From an uncultured Bacteroidota bacterium (GTDB lineage: Bacteria > Bacteroidota > Bacteroidia > Chitinophagales > Chitinophagaceae): a stretch of 64,000 nucleotides of DNA. The first letter of the stretch is position 1, and every line of letters begins with the position of its first letter. A program made the translations under genes and the position numbers. Positions 32,744 to 42,372 of the stretch are shown here, one piece after another. The notes beneath the pieces were generated by a model, which did not search any database, was not told the DNA's origin, and saw nothing but the letters and a program-made list of their open reading frames with translations. The stretch spans positions 1-64,000 of the forward strand of contig CAILLK010000027.1 in assembly GCA_903835005.1 (NCBI GenBank), read 5' to 3'.

Positions 32744-33230
32744 TCTTTCCTGATTATAATTCCCTGATTTCTGGCAGAGGATTTACTAATTCCTGTAGCA
32801 TCCGGGCTGATTAGACAAATAATTGTCTGATAAGTTTAAGCATCCTTTCCGATTCAGATGCCCCTCACTATGTCGTAAACAGGGCTTTAATTATATTTCT
32901 CGCGTGGTAGAATTATGCATTAAAATGTTTCACGCAAAGGCACAAAGTCGCGATTTCATTGATTGATAACAAGCGCATCATAAAATCAAGATTGCAAAGC
33001 CACTAATTCCTGCAATGCACAAATTAAAGCATATGGTATAGGTGTTTATTTGTACCGGGGGGCTTAACCCACGACTATTATATTACGCTATTTCAGAACT
33101 GTTTGCCTTTCAATTTAATGAACCGGAGGGCTTCAGCCCCCTGTTATTATAGTTCATTCTATGCCCTGGCAGCAAGCGCTGATCCTTAATAATTCTAAAG
33201 CTACAAATTGCTTATCGGGAGTAACTGCTG
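32744..33230. other. Intergenic region with degenerate REP-like sequences
   Basis: About 490 bases between the hydroxylase start and the frr 3' end, with no gene. The notable content is the pair of GC-rich imperfect palindromes at 33054-33154, listed separately. Confidence 0.4.
33054..33154. repeat. Two degenerate copies of a REP-like element
   Basis: Two direct copies of a unit of about 32 bp, ACCGGGGGGCTTAACCC.. (33054) and ACCGGAGGGCTTCAGCCCC (from 33122), each followed by a TATTATA stretch. The second can fold through GGGCT/AGCCC. This is the shape of small palindromic intergenic elements seen in many Bacteroidota genomes. Confidence 0.5.
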
Positions 33231-33794
33231 TTATATGGTCATTATTTCTTTATCCTTGTCTTTGCAATGCTGATCGACGAGGGCAATGAATTTATCCGTT
33301 ACACCTTGTATACGGGCTTCACCTGCTTTGGCTATGTCTTCGCTCAGACCGTCTTTCTGTAATTTTTTGATCTGCTCAATACCATCGCGTCTGATGTTGC
33401 GAATGGCAATTTTGGCGTGTTCGCCTTCGCCCAGGCAGCGTTTCACCAGTTCTTTACGGCGCTCTTCAGTGAGTGGCGGAAGAAACAGGCGTATTATAAT
33501 ACCGTCGTTTTGAGGTGTTAGTCCTATGTTAGATTGAAGTATTGCTTTTTCGATGACGCCAATCATTTTCTTTTCCCACGGCTGGATGGTTATGGTGCGG
33601 GAATCTGCAATCATAATGTTGGCTACCTGGTTAAGTTGGGTCGGGGCGCCATAGTAATCAACATGAACGCCATCCAGTATCTGCGGAGATGCTTTTCCGG
33701 CGCGGATCTTGCTCAGTTCCAGCTCCAGGTGGCCAATGGCTTTTTTCATTTGCACCGATACATCATCAATTATATCTTCCATTAATCCGGTCAT
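33231..33794 (-). CDS. frr: Ribosome recycling factor
   Basis: A 187-residue protein which, with EF-G, splits the post-termination ribosome. It matches the family from end to end: LSKIRAGKASPQILDGVHVD, TIQPWEKKMIGVIEKAI, NIGLTPQNDGIIIRLFLPPL, LTEERRKELVKRCLGEGEHA and IRNIRRDGIEQIKKLQKDGL. Met5 is an alternative start. A TACTTTTG box lies 26 bp upstream. pyrH, its usual partner, is not adjacent. Confidence 0.96.
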   Translation of the reverse strand: MTGLMEDIIDDVSVQMKKAIGHLELELSKIRAGKASPQILDGVHVDYYGAPTQLNQVANIMIADSRTITIQPWEKKMIGVIEKAILQSNIGLTPQNDGIIIRLFLPPLTEERRKELVKRCLGEGEHAKIAIRNIRRDGIEQIKKLQKDGLSEDIAKAGEARIQGVTDKFIALVDQHCKDKDKEIMTI

Positions 33795-34106
33795 AGACTA
33801 TGATTTTTTTTGCAGAACGCAAAAGTAATAAAAGAAGCTAAAATTATTGTGATTAAAAGGTTGTAATGTGAATGATGTTTGATTTTGTTATTAGGTTTTG
33901 TCAGCATCTTGCGCCGGCCTGCAGTCCACTAGTTTTGAGAATAGCTTGAATATTGAAATACAGGTGGTGAAAGCGGGAGCCTCAAAAGGGATAGTGTTTT
34001 ATGATTTTAAGAAAATATTGATTTTTCCCGGACCACAATTTGAAGTTAATCATTTAGTACTATAAACTTAGCAGTATATTTACTTTTCGCAGCTTTACCA
34101 GCAAAG
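33795..34106. other. Intergenic region between frr and an SDR gene
   Basis: About 310 bases between divergent genes. Apart from the frr -7 box I see no gene, RNA or repeat. Confidence 0.4.
33820..33827 (-). promoter_or_regulatory. -7 box of the frr promoter (TACTTTTG)
   Basis: On the minus strand the bases read TACTTTTG, a perfect TAnnTTTG, ending 26 bp before the frr ATG, which gives a short leader. Confidence 0.55.
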
Positions 34107-34964
34107 ATGTTTAGAATATATAAGTACAGTTTTACGGAGATGCTGCTGTTTCCACCTGTGGGAGTGAATGAGCTAAGGCTAAAGGCGCGATTGGAGGGTA
34201 AGACGGTGCTGATAACCGGTGCAAGCTTTGGTATAGGTGAAAGCCTTGCTTATCAGCTGGCGGCTACCGGGGTGCATTTAATACTAGTGGCCAGAACACA
34301 AGACAAACTTGAGGAGGTAAAAGCACGGATTGAGGCCCTGGGGGGGAAGGCAACGGTTTTCACGGCTGATATGTCGAGGTCGGATGATGTGCTTCGTTTG
34401 ACGGAATTCCTGAGCAGGCTGCAGGGAGGTGTTGATATTGTGGTTAATAATGCGGGTAAATCTATCCGGCGACCTGTGATGGAGTCGCTGGACAGGCTAC
34501 ATGATTTCGGTCGCACCATGGCCATTAATTATTCGGGGCCAGTGCAACTGATACTTGCCCTAATACCAGGGCTGTTGAAAAACAAGGGGCAGATCATTAA
34601 TGTTTCTTCGGTATCTGTGTTGCTGGCGCCAGCTCCCAAATGGGCAGCATATCAGGCATCTAAATCGGCATTTGACCAGTGGTTCAGATGCGTATCGCCG
34701 GAATTGAATGCCGGGGGGGTAGCAACTACAACAGTGTACCTGCCGCTGGTGAGGACCCGGATGATAGCACCAACGGAGGCCTACAATAAAATGCCTGCCA
34801 TGAACCCCGGGCATGTGGCTGCTATAATAGGAAGGGCTATGATTAACAGAAAGAGAAGGCATGCGCCCTGGTGGTTGTTTTTTGGTCAACTGGGATCTCT
34901 GCTTTTCAGAGGTGTATTGGAATCAATGAATATCTGGTTTCTTAATAGAAAACAAACATTATGA
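34107..34964 (+). CDS. Short-chain dehydrogenase/reductase
   Basis: A 285-residue SDR with TGASFGIG (residues 37-44), NNAGKS, the serine in NVSSVSV and the YQASK active site. A C-terminal extension, RKRRHAPWWLFFGQLGSLLF, is hydrophobic and may attach to the membrane, as in the long-chain acyl reductase branch of SDRs. The gene overlaps the next one (acyl-CoA ligase) by 4 bp (ATGA), so the two are translationally coupled. An activated long-chain acid or lipid as substrate is plausible from that pairing but not shown. Confidence 0.85.
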   Translation: MFRIYKYSFTEMLLFPPVGVNELRLKARLEGKTVLITGASFGIGESLAYQLAATGVHLILVARTQDKLEEVKARIEALGGKATVFTADMSRSDDVLRLTEFLSRLQGGVDIVVNNAGKSIRRPVMESLDRLHDFGRTMAINYSGPVQLILALIPGLLKNKGQIINVSSVSVLLAPAPKWAAYQASKSAFDQWFRCVSPELNAGGVATTTVYLPLVRTRMIAPTEAYNKMPAMNPGHVAAIIGRAMINRKRRHAPWWLFFGQLGSLLFRGVLESMNIWFLNRKQTL

Positions 34965-36490
34965 TCGTAGCCCTAACTAAATTATATCGTCTCAAACTAC
35001 TCAGCCCGAGGGGCTTGTATTGTCTTTTTCATTCCGTATTGACAGGAGGTATTAATCTGATGGCAATAGTGCGGTATGCTGCTAAAAGGTATCCGGGAAA
35101 TATTGCTGTAACGGATGAACAGGGAGATATCAGCTATACGGATTTGCTTACCCAATGTGAACAACTGGCTATAGTATTGACAAATAAATACAAACTGTGC
35201 AAGGGCAAAAAGGTGGCAGTGATGTGCCGGAACCATGTAACGTTGGTGCGGTCGGTTTTTGGCATATCGCAAACCGGGGCTGATCTGTATCTCCTGAATG
35301 TGGAAATGAGCCAGGGTCAGTTCGACAATTTTTGCAGCAGGCATTCATTTGATCTGATCATTTATGATGAGGATGTCGAAGCGCTGATTCAGGAATCACC
35401 ATTAAAGAATAAGGCGATAGCAGCATATAATTATGGACCTGCTTCGGTGGATAGTTTGGTCAGGAAGAGGTGGGTAAGCAATGGCAAAATTACCAGGGCG
35501 CGCTCGGGGAAAATAACTGTCCTTACAGGTGGTACTACTGGTGAATTCAAAACAGCCGCACGCAAAGCATCTATGGTCAATTTCCTGGACCCTTTTACAG
35601 ACCTGGTTACAAAATTGAAACTGGAGGAAATCAAATCTGTTTACATAGCCACCCCAGTTTATCATGGTTTTGGTTTAGCAGCGGTTTTCATGGGGTTGAT
35701 GCTGGGTTGCAGGTTGTATCTGCTGCCAAGGTTTGAAAAGCAAAAAGCTTGTGAACTGATAGCCGGTAACAGGATAGAAGCGGTAGCCCTTGTGCCTGTG
35801 ATGCTGCAACGGATGATGGCCTGTGATGCAGGAGCTTTAAAGTCTTTAACCTGCATAATTTCGGGAGGGGCCATACTTGATGCTAAACTGGTGCAGGAAG
35901 CCACTGTGCGGCTAGGCAGTATTCTTTTTAACCTTTATGGAACCTCAGAGGCAGGTGTGTCGATAATGGCAACACCGGCAGACCTGGCATATGATTGCAG
36001 GACATTGGGTAAGGCCATAAAAGGGGTCGCTATAAACCTTCTGGATAAAAATGATACAGAGGTGCCCGTTGGTGAAACAGGAAGGATATGCATAAGCAGC
36101 AGGTGGAGTGTGCGGCCTGGGGGTGGTAGCAGGATTGTAACGGGCGACCTTGGTTACCGGGATAAGGCTGGGTACTATTATCTGTGCGGCAAGACCGATG
36201 ACATGATAGTATCGGGTGGGGAAAATGTTTATCCGGCAGAACTGGAGCGGATATTGCTGCAGCATGAGCACATAAAACAGGCAGCAGTGATAGGGATTAG
36301 CGATGAGGAATTCGGGCAGCGGCTGAAGGCGTTTGTGGTACTTACTGATGAATGTGTTTTACCAGTGAAAGAACTGAGACATTGGCTGAGTAAAAGGGTT
36401 GCCAGATACCAGATGCCTGGGGAGATTGCATTTATGGGTGAACTACCTTATACTTCATTGGGGAAGCCGGATAAGAAGAATTTAGTTTGA
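34961..36490 (+). CDS. AMP-forming acyl-CoA synthetase (ANL superfamily)
   Basis: A 509-residue ligase that adenylates a carboxylic acid and transfers it to CoA. Motifs: ATP loop TVLTGGTTGEFKTAARK, IATPVYHGFGLAAVFMG, NLYGTSEAGVS, TGDLGYRDKAGYYYLCGKTD, IVSGGENVYPAELERI and the final catalytic Lys in LPYTSLGKPDKKN. The first 30 residues are unusual for the family. It is coupled to the upstream SDR. Substrate class is unclear; the sequence is not the aryl-CoA (BadA/BclA) pattern I would expect for benzoate-CoA ligase. Confidence 0.88.
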   Translation: MIVALTKLYRLKLLSPRGLYCLFHSVLTGGINLMAIVRYAAKRYPGNIAVTDEQGDISYTDLLTQCEQLAIVLTNKYKLCKGKKVAVMCRNHVTLVRSVFGISQTGADLYLLNVEMSQGQFDNFCSRHSFDLIIYDEDVEALIQESPLKNKAIAAYNYGPASVDSLVRKRWVSNGKITRARSGKITVLTGGTTGEFKTAARKASMVNFLDPFTDLVTKLKLEEIKSVYIATPVYHGFGLAAVFMGLMLGCRLYLLPRFEKQKACELIAGNRIEAVALVPVMLQRMMACDAGALKSLTCIISGGAILDAKLVQEATVRLGSILFNLYGTSEAGVSIMATPADLAYDCRTLGKAIKGVAINLLDKNDTEVPVGETGRICISSRWSVRPGGGSRIVTGDLGYRDKAGYYYLCGKTDDMIVSGGENVYPAELERILLQHEHIKQAAVIGISDEEFGQRLKAFVVLTDECVLPVKELRHWLSKRVARYQMPGEIAFMGELPYTSLGKPDKKNLV

Positions 36491-36511
36491 AGAAGGAATT
36501 TCTTTTTTCCA

Positions 36512-37054
36512 TTAATCAAATGAATAAGCGGATACATTATGGTATTTGTGAAACGTGGTGGTTTCTTTGGGGTCATAGCTGTCGGGGTTATTCATATTGT
36601 ATTTGAGGTATTTCCAAAGCTCGGCTGTGGTAGTGGAGTAGGGCAGTTTGCCGGCTTTGAAACCAGCAAGTGTAAATTCTACATTGCTTATTTTGCGGAA
36701 TTCGTAAATGAAATAACCTTCATCGGTGCCATCGTCGGCAATATGGTTAATGCAGGCAAATGTTTTACCACCCAGGTTGCTCATGATCGCTTTGCGGGGA
36801 GTTAAGTAGTCGGGATTACCGGTGCTGTCTACCTCATAAATAGTGAGGTTGCCTTTTGCCAGGTCGCGCTCCACAAGCCATGCTTTTTCGGGTTTGCCGA
36901 GTTCATTTTCTTCGTGCCAGCTGCCGCGCAGCCATGGCTGCACCGTATATGAACCCTGATCGACCGGAATTTTGGTAAGCAGCGGGCAGCCCGTAAGCGG
37001 GAAAAGGAATATTACCAAACAATAGATTGCCAGCTTTTTCATCCAGGAATGCAT
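36512..37054 (-). CDS. Lipoprotein of unknown function
   Basis: A 180-residue protein with a lipoprotein signal: basic start, hydrophobic stretch LAIYCLVIFLFPL and lipobox LTGC (Cys near residue 23). The mature part contains LRGSWHEENELGKPEKAWLV and EGYFIYEFRK, a beta-rich pattern like the small lipoprotein at 61508-62002 (both have L-x-G-x-W early and a similar length). No enzyme motif. Met5 is an equally good start. It lies between two convergent or divergent ligase genes but shows no link to them. Confidence 0.7.
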   Translation of the reverse strand: MHSWMKKLAIYCLVIFLFPLTGCPLLTKIPVDQGSYTVQPWLRGSWHEENELGKPEKAWLVERDLAKGNLTIYEVDSTGNPDYLTPRKAIMSNLGGKTFACINHIADDGTDEGYFIYEFRKISNVEFTLAGFKAGKLPYSTTTAELWKYLKYNMNNPDSYDPKETTTFHKYHNVSAYSFD

Positions 37055-37167
37055 TTAGGAATAAAAGTAATCAGGATTTTTCAAATTGTTCGGATCTATA
37101 TCCCGATTTCTTATTTTCGGCTGGTACTGTTTTTAATTGCCTAATTTTACTGCATATACTACCAGCT

Positions 37168-38511
37168 ATGTTTTACCAGCCAGAAATAGAAACTATGCCC
37201 TTGGCTAAACTGCGGGAGTTGCAGAGCCAGCGGCTAAGGGAGCAGGTGAATTACCTTTATAAAAATGTGCCATTCTATAAACGGCAACTGGATGAAGCAT
37301 CGGTAGACCCCGCAAGTATAAAGGGTATTGCGGATATCCGCAGGCTGCCCTTTAGTAAAAAGACCGACCTGCGCGATAACTATCCTTTCGGGCTGATTGC
37401 GGTGCCGCAGAAAGAGATTTCGCGGATACATTGCAGCAGCGGCACTACCGGCAAACCTACAGTGGTAGCGTATACAAAGGGAGACCTGGATATTTTCTCG
37501 GAATGTGTGGCACGCTCGCTGACCGCAGCCGGATGCAGGCCCGGAATGATTATGCAGAACGCATATGGTTATGGATTGTTTACCGGCGGGCTGGGTTTGC
37601 ATTATGGCGCTGAGCGGCTGGGAATGGCAGTGGTACCGGTATCGGGCGGGATGACTGAACGGCAGATTATGCTGATGAAAGACTTCGGTACGGATGCTTT
37701 ATGTTGCACGCCATCATATGCCATGACTATTGTGGAAGAACTGCATCGGAAAGGGATAGATAAAAATTCGCTAAAGCTGAAACTGGCTATTCTGGGAGCA
37801 GAGCCCTGGACAGAAAGTATAAGGGCAGGTGTGGAAGCCGGGCTGGGTGTGTTGGCTACAAACATATACGGACTATCGGAGATAATGGGGCCGGGAGTGT
37901 CGCAGGAAGACTATGAAGAAAAGGGTACGGGCAGCTATATATGGGAGGATCATTTTTTTCCTGAGGTAGTGGACCGGCATACCGGCGAACCACAGCCAGA
38001 AGGCAGGCCAGGCGTACTGGTATTTACAACTCTTACCAAAAAAGCCATGCCGTTGCTGCGTTACTGGACCAATGATATCTGCACCCTGCATTATGACAAG
38101 GGAGGGAAGCGCACCCACATAAAGATGGGACAGATATTGGGCCGTGCCGATGATATGCTGATAATAAGGGGCGTAAATCTGTTTCACACTCAGGTAGAGG
38201 CTGTGCTGGAAGAATTCAATAAGCTGAGTACCAATTACCAGTTGCTGGTGAGCAGGGACGGGAATATGGATATGGTAACAGTGAATGTGGAACTGGAAAG
38301 TGGCTTTTTTAATGAACTGGGTATTGATACTATTTCGCCGGAGGTAATTAAAGAACAACCGCACCTGAGTGAATTATATTATGGATTTGTAAAGAAAATA
38401 AAAGATAATACCGGGCTGAGTATGCACTTGCACCTGCTCGTGCCCGGCGCTATTCCTCGTAGTGAGGGTGGTAAACTGAACAGGATAATTGATCTGCGTA
38501 AAAAAGACTAA
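37168..38511 (+). CDS. paaK: Phenylacetate-CoA ligase (PaaK family)
   Basis: A 447-residue AMP-forming aryl-acid CoA ligase. The family pattern is complete: NYLYKNVPFYKRQLDEA (residues 28-44), RLPFSKKTDLRDNYPFGL, the ATP loop CSSGTTGKPTV (89-99), NAYGYGLFTGGLGLHYGAE, NIYGLSEIMGPGVSQE, EDHFFPEVVD, MGQILGRADDMLIIRGVNLF and a C-terminal GGKLNRIIDLRKK. I chose ATG 37168; the open frame upstream overlaps the divergent lipoprotein and has no family match. It activates phenylacetate, or a related aromatic acid, with CoA; in Bacteroidota it may serve arylacetates from amino-acid breakdown. A PaaI-type thioesterase follows 165 bp later. Confidence 0.92.
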   Translation: MFYQPEIETMPLAKLRELQSQRLREQVNYLYKNVPFYKRQLDEASVDPASIKGIADIRRLPFSKKTDLRDNYPFGLIAVPQKEISRIHCSSGTTGKPTVVAYTKGDLDIFSECVARSLTAAGCRPGMIMQNAYGYGLFTGGLGLHYGAERLGMAVVPVSGGMTERQIMLMKDFGTDALCCTPSYAMTIVEELHRKGIDKNSLKLKLAILGAEPWTESIRAGVEAGLGVLATNIYGLSEIMGPGVSQEDYEEKGTGSYIWEDHFFPEVVDRHTGEPQPEGRPGVLVFTTLTKKAMPLLRYWTNDICTLHYDKGGKRTHIKMGQILGRADDMLIIRGVNLFHTQVEAVLEEFNKLSTNYQLLVSRDGNMDMVTVNVELESGFFNELGIDTISPEVIKEQPHLSELYYGFVKKIKDNTGLSMHLHLLVPGAIPRSEGGKLNRIIDLRKKD

Positions 38512-38676
38512 AGGATCAAAGGATAAGATGTGCATTAGGGTGTTACCACAAAGATGCACAAAGGATTACACAAAGTTCACAATATAATACGGATAAAAAG
38601 GCAACTGCACAAAGTTCATAGTATAAGATAAATGTTTTTATATACCTGTGCAAGTATATGAGGCAATAGCAGAAAG

Positions 38677-39114
38677 ATGGAACTTAAAAAGAATACTATT
38701 ACGCCGCAGGAAGTAGTGGAAATAATGACAGCCAGGGATGGGTTCTCGAAGTGGCTGGGGCTGGCGATAGATGAGGTTAGGCTGGGGTATTGCAGGCTGC
38801 ACTATACTGTGCGCGGTGAAATGCTGAACGGGTTTGCTAGCCTGCATGGCGGGGTATTATTTTCGGCATCTGATTCGGCATTTGCATTTGCCTGCAATTC
38901 GCACGGGAGGCTCACTGTGGCGCTTGATGTTTCGATATCCTTTACCCGGCCTGCGGGAGAAGGGGATGTTCTTACTGTAGAGGCACAGGAAATATATCTT
39001 GGGAATAAAACAGGGGTTTATGATATACGGACAACCAATGCGGCAGGTGAGCTGGTGGCAGTTTTTAAGGGCACAGCTTACCGGACTTCTGCAATGGTAA
39101 AATCTGAGCTTTAA
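38677..39114 (+). CDS. PaaI-type hotdog-fold thioesterase
   Basis: A 145-residue hotdog thioesterase. The signature GFASLHGGVLFSASDSAFAF includes the HGG turn and catalytic-type Asp; VALDVSISFTRPAGEGDVLT and NAAGELVAVFKGTAYR complete the fold. PaaI hydrolyses ring-hydroxylated phenylacetyl-CoA and frees CoA when the phenylacetate route stalls. Proximity to paaK supports PaaI, although no paaABCE genes are in the window. Confidence 0.88.
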   Translation: MELKKNTITPQEVVEIMTARDGFSKWLGLAIDEVRLGYCRLHYTVRGEMLNGFASLHGGVLFSASDSAFAFACNSHGRLTVALDVSISFTRPAGEGDVLTVEAQEIYLGNKTGVYDIRTTNAAGELVAVFKGTAYRTSAMVKSEL

Positions 39115-39172
39115 TAATTTCTGGCTGTACCTGATAAATAATATTATTTTTGTCATCTAAATATATCTTTTA

Positions 39173-39373
39173 ATGAATTTAAAAACAGGCATTTTTGCAT
39201 TTGTTGGCTATACTGCTTTTATGTTCTTTGCGGCAAAGTATTTTATTATACCCGAAAAGCCAGTAAAGGATTGTTTGTTTTTCGCTATAGTAAGCGGTGT
39301 ATTGTCAAGTCTTTTTTATTGGTTGTTTTATAAGCTGCTTAAGCAATTTGCAAATAAGAAAAAAGCGGATTAA
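39173..39373 (+). CDS. Small two-TM membrane protein, unknown
   Basis: 66 residues: two hydrophobic segments, GIFAFVGYTAFMFFAAKYF and CLFFAIVSGVLSSLFYWLFY, and a basic tail KKKAD. No family recognised. The first start codon follows AT-rich DNA without a Shine-Dalgarno, like other genes here. Confidence 0.5.
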   Translation: MNLKTGIFAFVGYTAFMFFAAKYFIIPEKPVKDCLFFAIVSGVLSSLFYWLFYKLLKQFANKKKAD

Positions 39374-39498
39374 AGGTTTTTGTAAGTGGTAATAGTACAG
39401 TCGATGCACGCTTATCGGTTGGCATAAACTGCCATTTCTTTTTTGGTTTTGATTTTTATTCTGATGATTTTATCTGCTAAGATGCATTTATTATTATA

Positions 39499-39945
39499 AT
39501 GGATTTCTTAAGGTTTTATAATTCAAAGATTATGCGGCATCTGATACTGATAATGGCCCTTCTGTTTGCCCATAGAGCCCTGGCGCAGGTAAAAGAGGGT
39601 AGTAATGCCAGCCGGTTAAGGAGTTTTTACTCGTGGTATATTACTTTGAATGACGGAGGGGTACCTGAATGGAAGTTAATGAATGATTCACTGAAAAGGC
39701 ATTGTACTGCCGCCTTTCTGAAGAGGATGCATGGTAATAAAAGCCTTGAATCGGACCCTGTATTGCATTGCCAGGATTTTGACAAAGGATGGGTGAAGAC
39801 ACTGTCTGTAACAAGATTGCCAGCAGGTGAGAAAGAAAAATATGCTGTTTGCTTCACAGAAGAAAACCCTGCTGCAAAGCATTGTGTGAATGTTTTTTTG
39901 CTGAAGGAAGGAGGCGAATGGAAGATTGATAAGGTATCGGAATAG
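39499..39945 (+). CDS. Secreted DUF3828-like protein
   Basis: 148 residues from the first ATG; Met12 (39532) gives a better signal peptide, LILIMALLFAHRALAQ, cleaved after AQ. The mature part (RLRSFYSWYITLNDGG, LKRHCTAAFLKRM, VNVFLLKEGGEWKIDKV) resembles the DUF3828/NTF2-like periplasmic proteins, with Tyr/Trp at the start and a final W-x-ID strand. Family assignment is by eye. No operon partners. Confidence 0.6.
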   Translation: MDFLRFYNSKIMRHLILIMALLFAHRALAQVKEGSNASRLRSFYSWYITLNDGGVPEWKLMNDSLKRHCTAAFLKRMHGNKSLESDPVLHCQDFDKGWVKTLSVTRLPAGEKEKYAVCFTEENPAAKHCVNVFLLKEGGEWKIDKVSE

Positions 39946-40077
39946 GGGCCTGTATTGCGTTTGAATCCGATCAGATCATAACAAGAGTTATGCTATCAAA
40001 GCCTTGGGTTAGTAACCTTTGGTTTGAGCAGAGTGTATCAGACCCTATTAGTTTTTGCAATCATTTCACCAAGCTTC

Positions 40078-40809
40078 TCAGGGCATTAATGGCAACAATA
40101 AATCGTCGAGGCTGCTGATACCTGGTATGTTTTCGGAAATGAAAGATTCGCCATATTTTACCCCAATCCGCTTTCCATTGAACCCATCTTTATGAATTAT
40201 GTTGTCGATAAAACCTTCTGTGGCGATATAGGACAATGGTTCGGTAGAATCGGGATTGTAGAACTGGCTGCCATAGCATTTTATTGCCTTCAGCTTCGTC
40301 TCGAATGTATCGGTAATATCGACAATAAAGGTAGGTTCGGCATGTCTGTCCTGCAGGTAGTGGTAAACCCGTTTCGGGCGCCATGCTTCCTGTGGCTGGC
40401 CTTCCCAGGTGGTTTCTATTTTTCGCAGGCCGGCATAGAAGCAGGCATCGGCAATCAATCTTCCTCCACGGCTATGATCGGGATGGCGGTCGGCAATGGC
40501 GTTGGCTAAAACAATTTCGGGCCTGTAGTGGCGGATATAAGCAATAAGCTTTCGCTGATGTGCTTCATCATTGCGGAAAAAGCCATCGGCCATACCCAGA
40601 TTATGTCGCACCTTAATACCCATTACTTCACCGGCAGCCTGAGCTTCTTTATGCCTGTTTTCGACAGTGCCCCGTGTGCTCAACTCGCTTTCGGAAAGGT
40701 CGATAACACCAGTAGCCTGACCAGCAAGCGCATGTTTGATGAGCGTGCCTGCGCAACTTAATTCCACATCATCGGGATGGGCAGCAATGGCTAGTATGTG
40801 TAGTTTCAT
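40078..40809 (-). CDS. bshB1: Bacillithiol biosynthesis deacetylase BshB1 (LmbE family)
   Basis: A 243-residue zinc deacetylase that removes the acetyl group from GlcNAc-malate, the second step of bacillithiol synthesis. The metal and active-site motif AAHPDDVELSCAGTL is at residues 8-22; ANAIADRHPDHSRGGRLI holds the second His pair; KIETTWEGQPQEAWRPKRVYHYL and EPTFIVDITDTFETKLKAI are typical of BshB1. Bacillithiol is common in Bacteroidota. bshA and bshC are not adjacent. Confidence 0.93.
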   Translation of the reverse strand: MKLHILAIAAHPDDVELSCAGTLIKHALAGQATGVIDLSESELSTRGTVENRHKEAQAAGEVMGIKVRHNLGMADGFFRNDEAHQRKLIAYIRHYRPEIVLANAIADRHPDHSRGGRLIADACFYAGLRKIETTWEGQPQEAWRPKRVYHYLQDRHAEPTFIVDITDTFETKLKAIKCYGSQFYNPDSTEPLSYIATEGFIDNIIHKDGFNGKRIGVKYGESFISENIPGISSLDDLLLPLMP

Positions 40810-40861
40810 TTATCCGTAAAAAGGATGCAAAGCTACAGATTGAAATTATTTAAACCTAAAT

Positions 40862-42229
40862 CTACCTTACGAATACTTTTGAATTAACAGTTCCATGTGC
40901 TGTTACAACTGAAATAAAATATACGCCCGGCGGCTGGTTGAGGTCGAGAATAGTATTCTGATTGGTATTGGCTGATACTTCTTTTACTTTCTGACCTGCC
41001 ATGTTACTTACAATCAACTGAACCTTTTCATCGGATGCGGAACTGATATGCAGCGTAAATTGTCCATCGCCGGGATTGGGAAATACATTTAAGCCAACAA
41101 ATGATGCTTTGGTTGCCGGAGTTGCTAATGTGGTGCTTGCATACCGAAGCCGGTTATTTCCTTTATCGCAAATGTAAACGCCCCCGGCAGAATTAATTGC
41201 CAGGCCCTGCGGGAAATAGATTTTTGCAGCTTTAGCAGGTCCGTTGTCTCCACCATAACCCTGAATGCCATCGCCGGCAAATGTGGTAATAATATTGGTA
41301 ACAGCATCTATCTTGCGGATGCGGGCATTTGCAAAGTCGGAAAAGTAAACATTTCCGGCGGCATCGGTAGCAATACCAGTGGGTTCAAAAAGATTGGCAT
41401 TGGTGGCCATGCCACTATCGCCTGAATAACCGGGGTAGGCGATACCAGCAAAGGTACTGATGTTGCCGGTCAGATCAACTTTGCGGATGCGGCTGTTTTT
41501 ATAATCAGCAATATATATAATACCTGTCGGGTCAATAGCCATATCCTGGGCGCCATTAAGGATGCCCATAGTTGCAGCGCCACCATCGCCGCCAAAACCA
41601 GCAGTACCATTGCCAGCGATTGTTGCAATATTGCCGGTAGCAGCAGTCACCATCCTGATTACATTATTTCCTGCATCAGCGATATAAACATTACCTGAAG
41701 GATCACAAGCCACTCTTGTCGGGCTATCCAGTTGGGCGGCAGAAGCTGCAGCGCCATCGCCGGTATACCCTACTGTTCCGTTTCCGGCAAAAGTAGAGAT
41801 AACGCCGGCCGGATTAACCATGCGGATACGGCTGTTTCTGCGGTCGGCAATGTACATATTACCCGCAGGATCGAAAGCTACACCAGATGGATAGTTAAGC
41901 CGCGCAGCAGAAGCAGGCCCACCATCGCCGCCATAGCCACCTTCGCCCGTACCTGATTCAAAACCGGAACCCACTACAGTACGTATTTTGCCACTGCCAT
42001 CAATTTCGCGAATGACATTATTATCAGCATCGGCTATAAATATATTTTCTGAATCATTGAGAGCAATGGCTTCAGGCCAGTGCATCTGGCAATGAGAAGC
42101 CAGGCCACCATCGCCTTCATACCCTTCGGTGGTAATACCGGAAACAGTAATTATCACCTGTGCATGAAGCCTTGATGATAAGCTAACAGCTGATAGAAGA
42201 AAAAAAGCTAAGAAAATGCGTATATTCAT
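40862..42229 (-). CDS. NHL-repeat secreted protein with T9SS sorting domain
   Basis: A 455-residue exported protein: signal peptide ending in LSSRLHAQ, then six NHL repeats (residues about 30-370), each ending in a pattern like GNVYIADAGNNVIRMV preceded by GDGG-AxxAxL. They would fold as a six-bladed propeller. The C-terminus (from about 385) is a T9SS type A sorting domain: VFPNPGDGQFTLHI, KVQLIVSNMAGQKV and GVYFISVV with KVFVR at the end. It is thus secreted by the type IX system and likely cell-surface. Ligand unknown. Confidence 0.9.
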   Translation of the reverse strand: MNIRIFLAFFLLSAVSLSSRLHAQVIITVSGITTEGYEGDGGLASHCQMHWPEAIALNDSENIFIADADNNVIREIDGSGKIRTVVGSGFESGTGEGGYGGDGGPASAARLNYPSGVAFDPAGNMYIADRRNSRIRMVNPAGVISTFAGNGTVGYTGDGAAASAAQLDSPTRVACDPSGNVYIADAGNNVIRMVTAATGNIATIAGNGTAGFGGDGGAATMGILNGAQDMAIDPTGIIYIADYKNSRIRKVDLTGNISTFAGIAYPGYSGDSGMATNANLFEPTGIATDAAGNVYFSDFANARIRKIDAVTNIITTFAGDGIQGYGGDNGPAKAAKIYFPQGLAINSAGGVYICDKGNNRLRYASTTLATPATKASFVGLNVFPNPGDGQFTLHISSASDEKVQLIVSNMAGQKVKEVSANTNQNTILDLNQPPGVYFISVVTAHGTVNSKVFVR

Positions 42230-42372
42230 AACTAACAGTTAATATATGGTATATTCAGTGGTTTCCCGCTTTAAAGGTAAGGAAAGAAAAGGAATAAAAT
42301 TACATTAATCAGTGGAATTGTCAATCCTTTTCGTATGACAAACTGCATAGTTGAATGATACTGGCAGCGAAA

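Noticed and set aside
34961-36490. Benzoate-CoA ligase candidate
   Set aside because: ANL motifs are present, but coupling to an SDR and its divergent N-terminus do not fit the BadA/BclA pattern; left as a general acyl-CoA synthetase.
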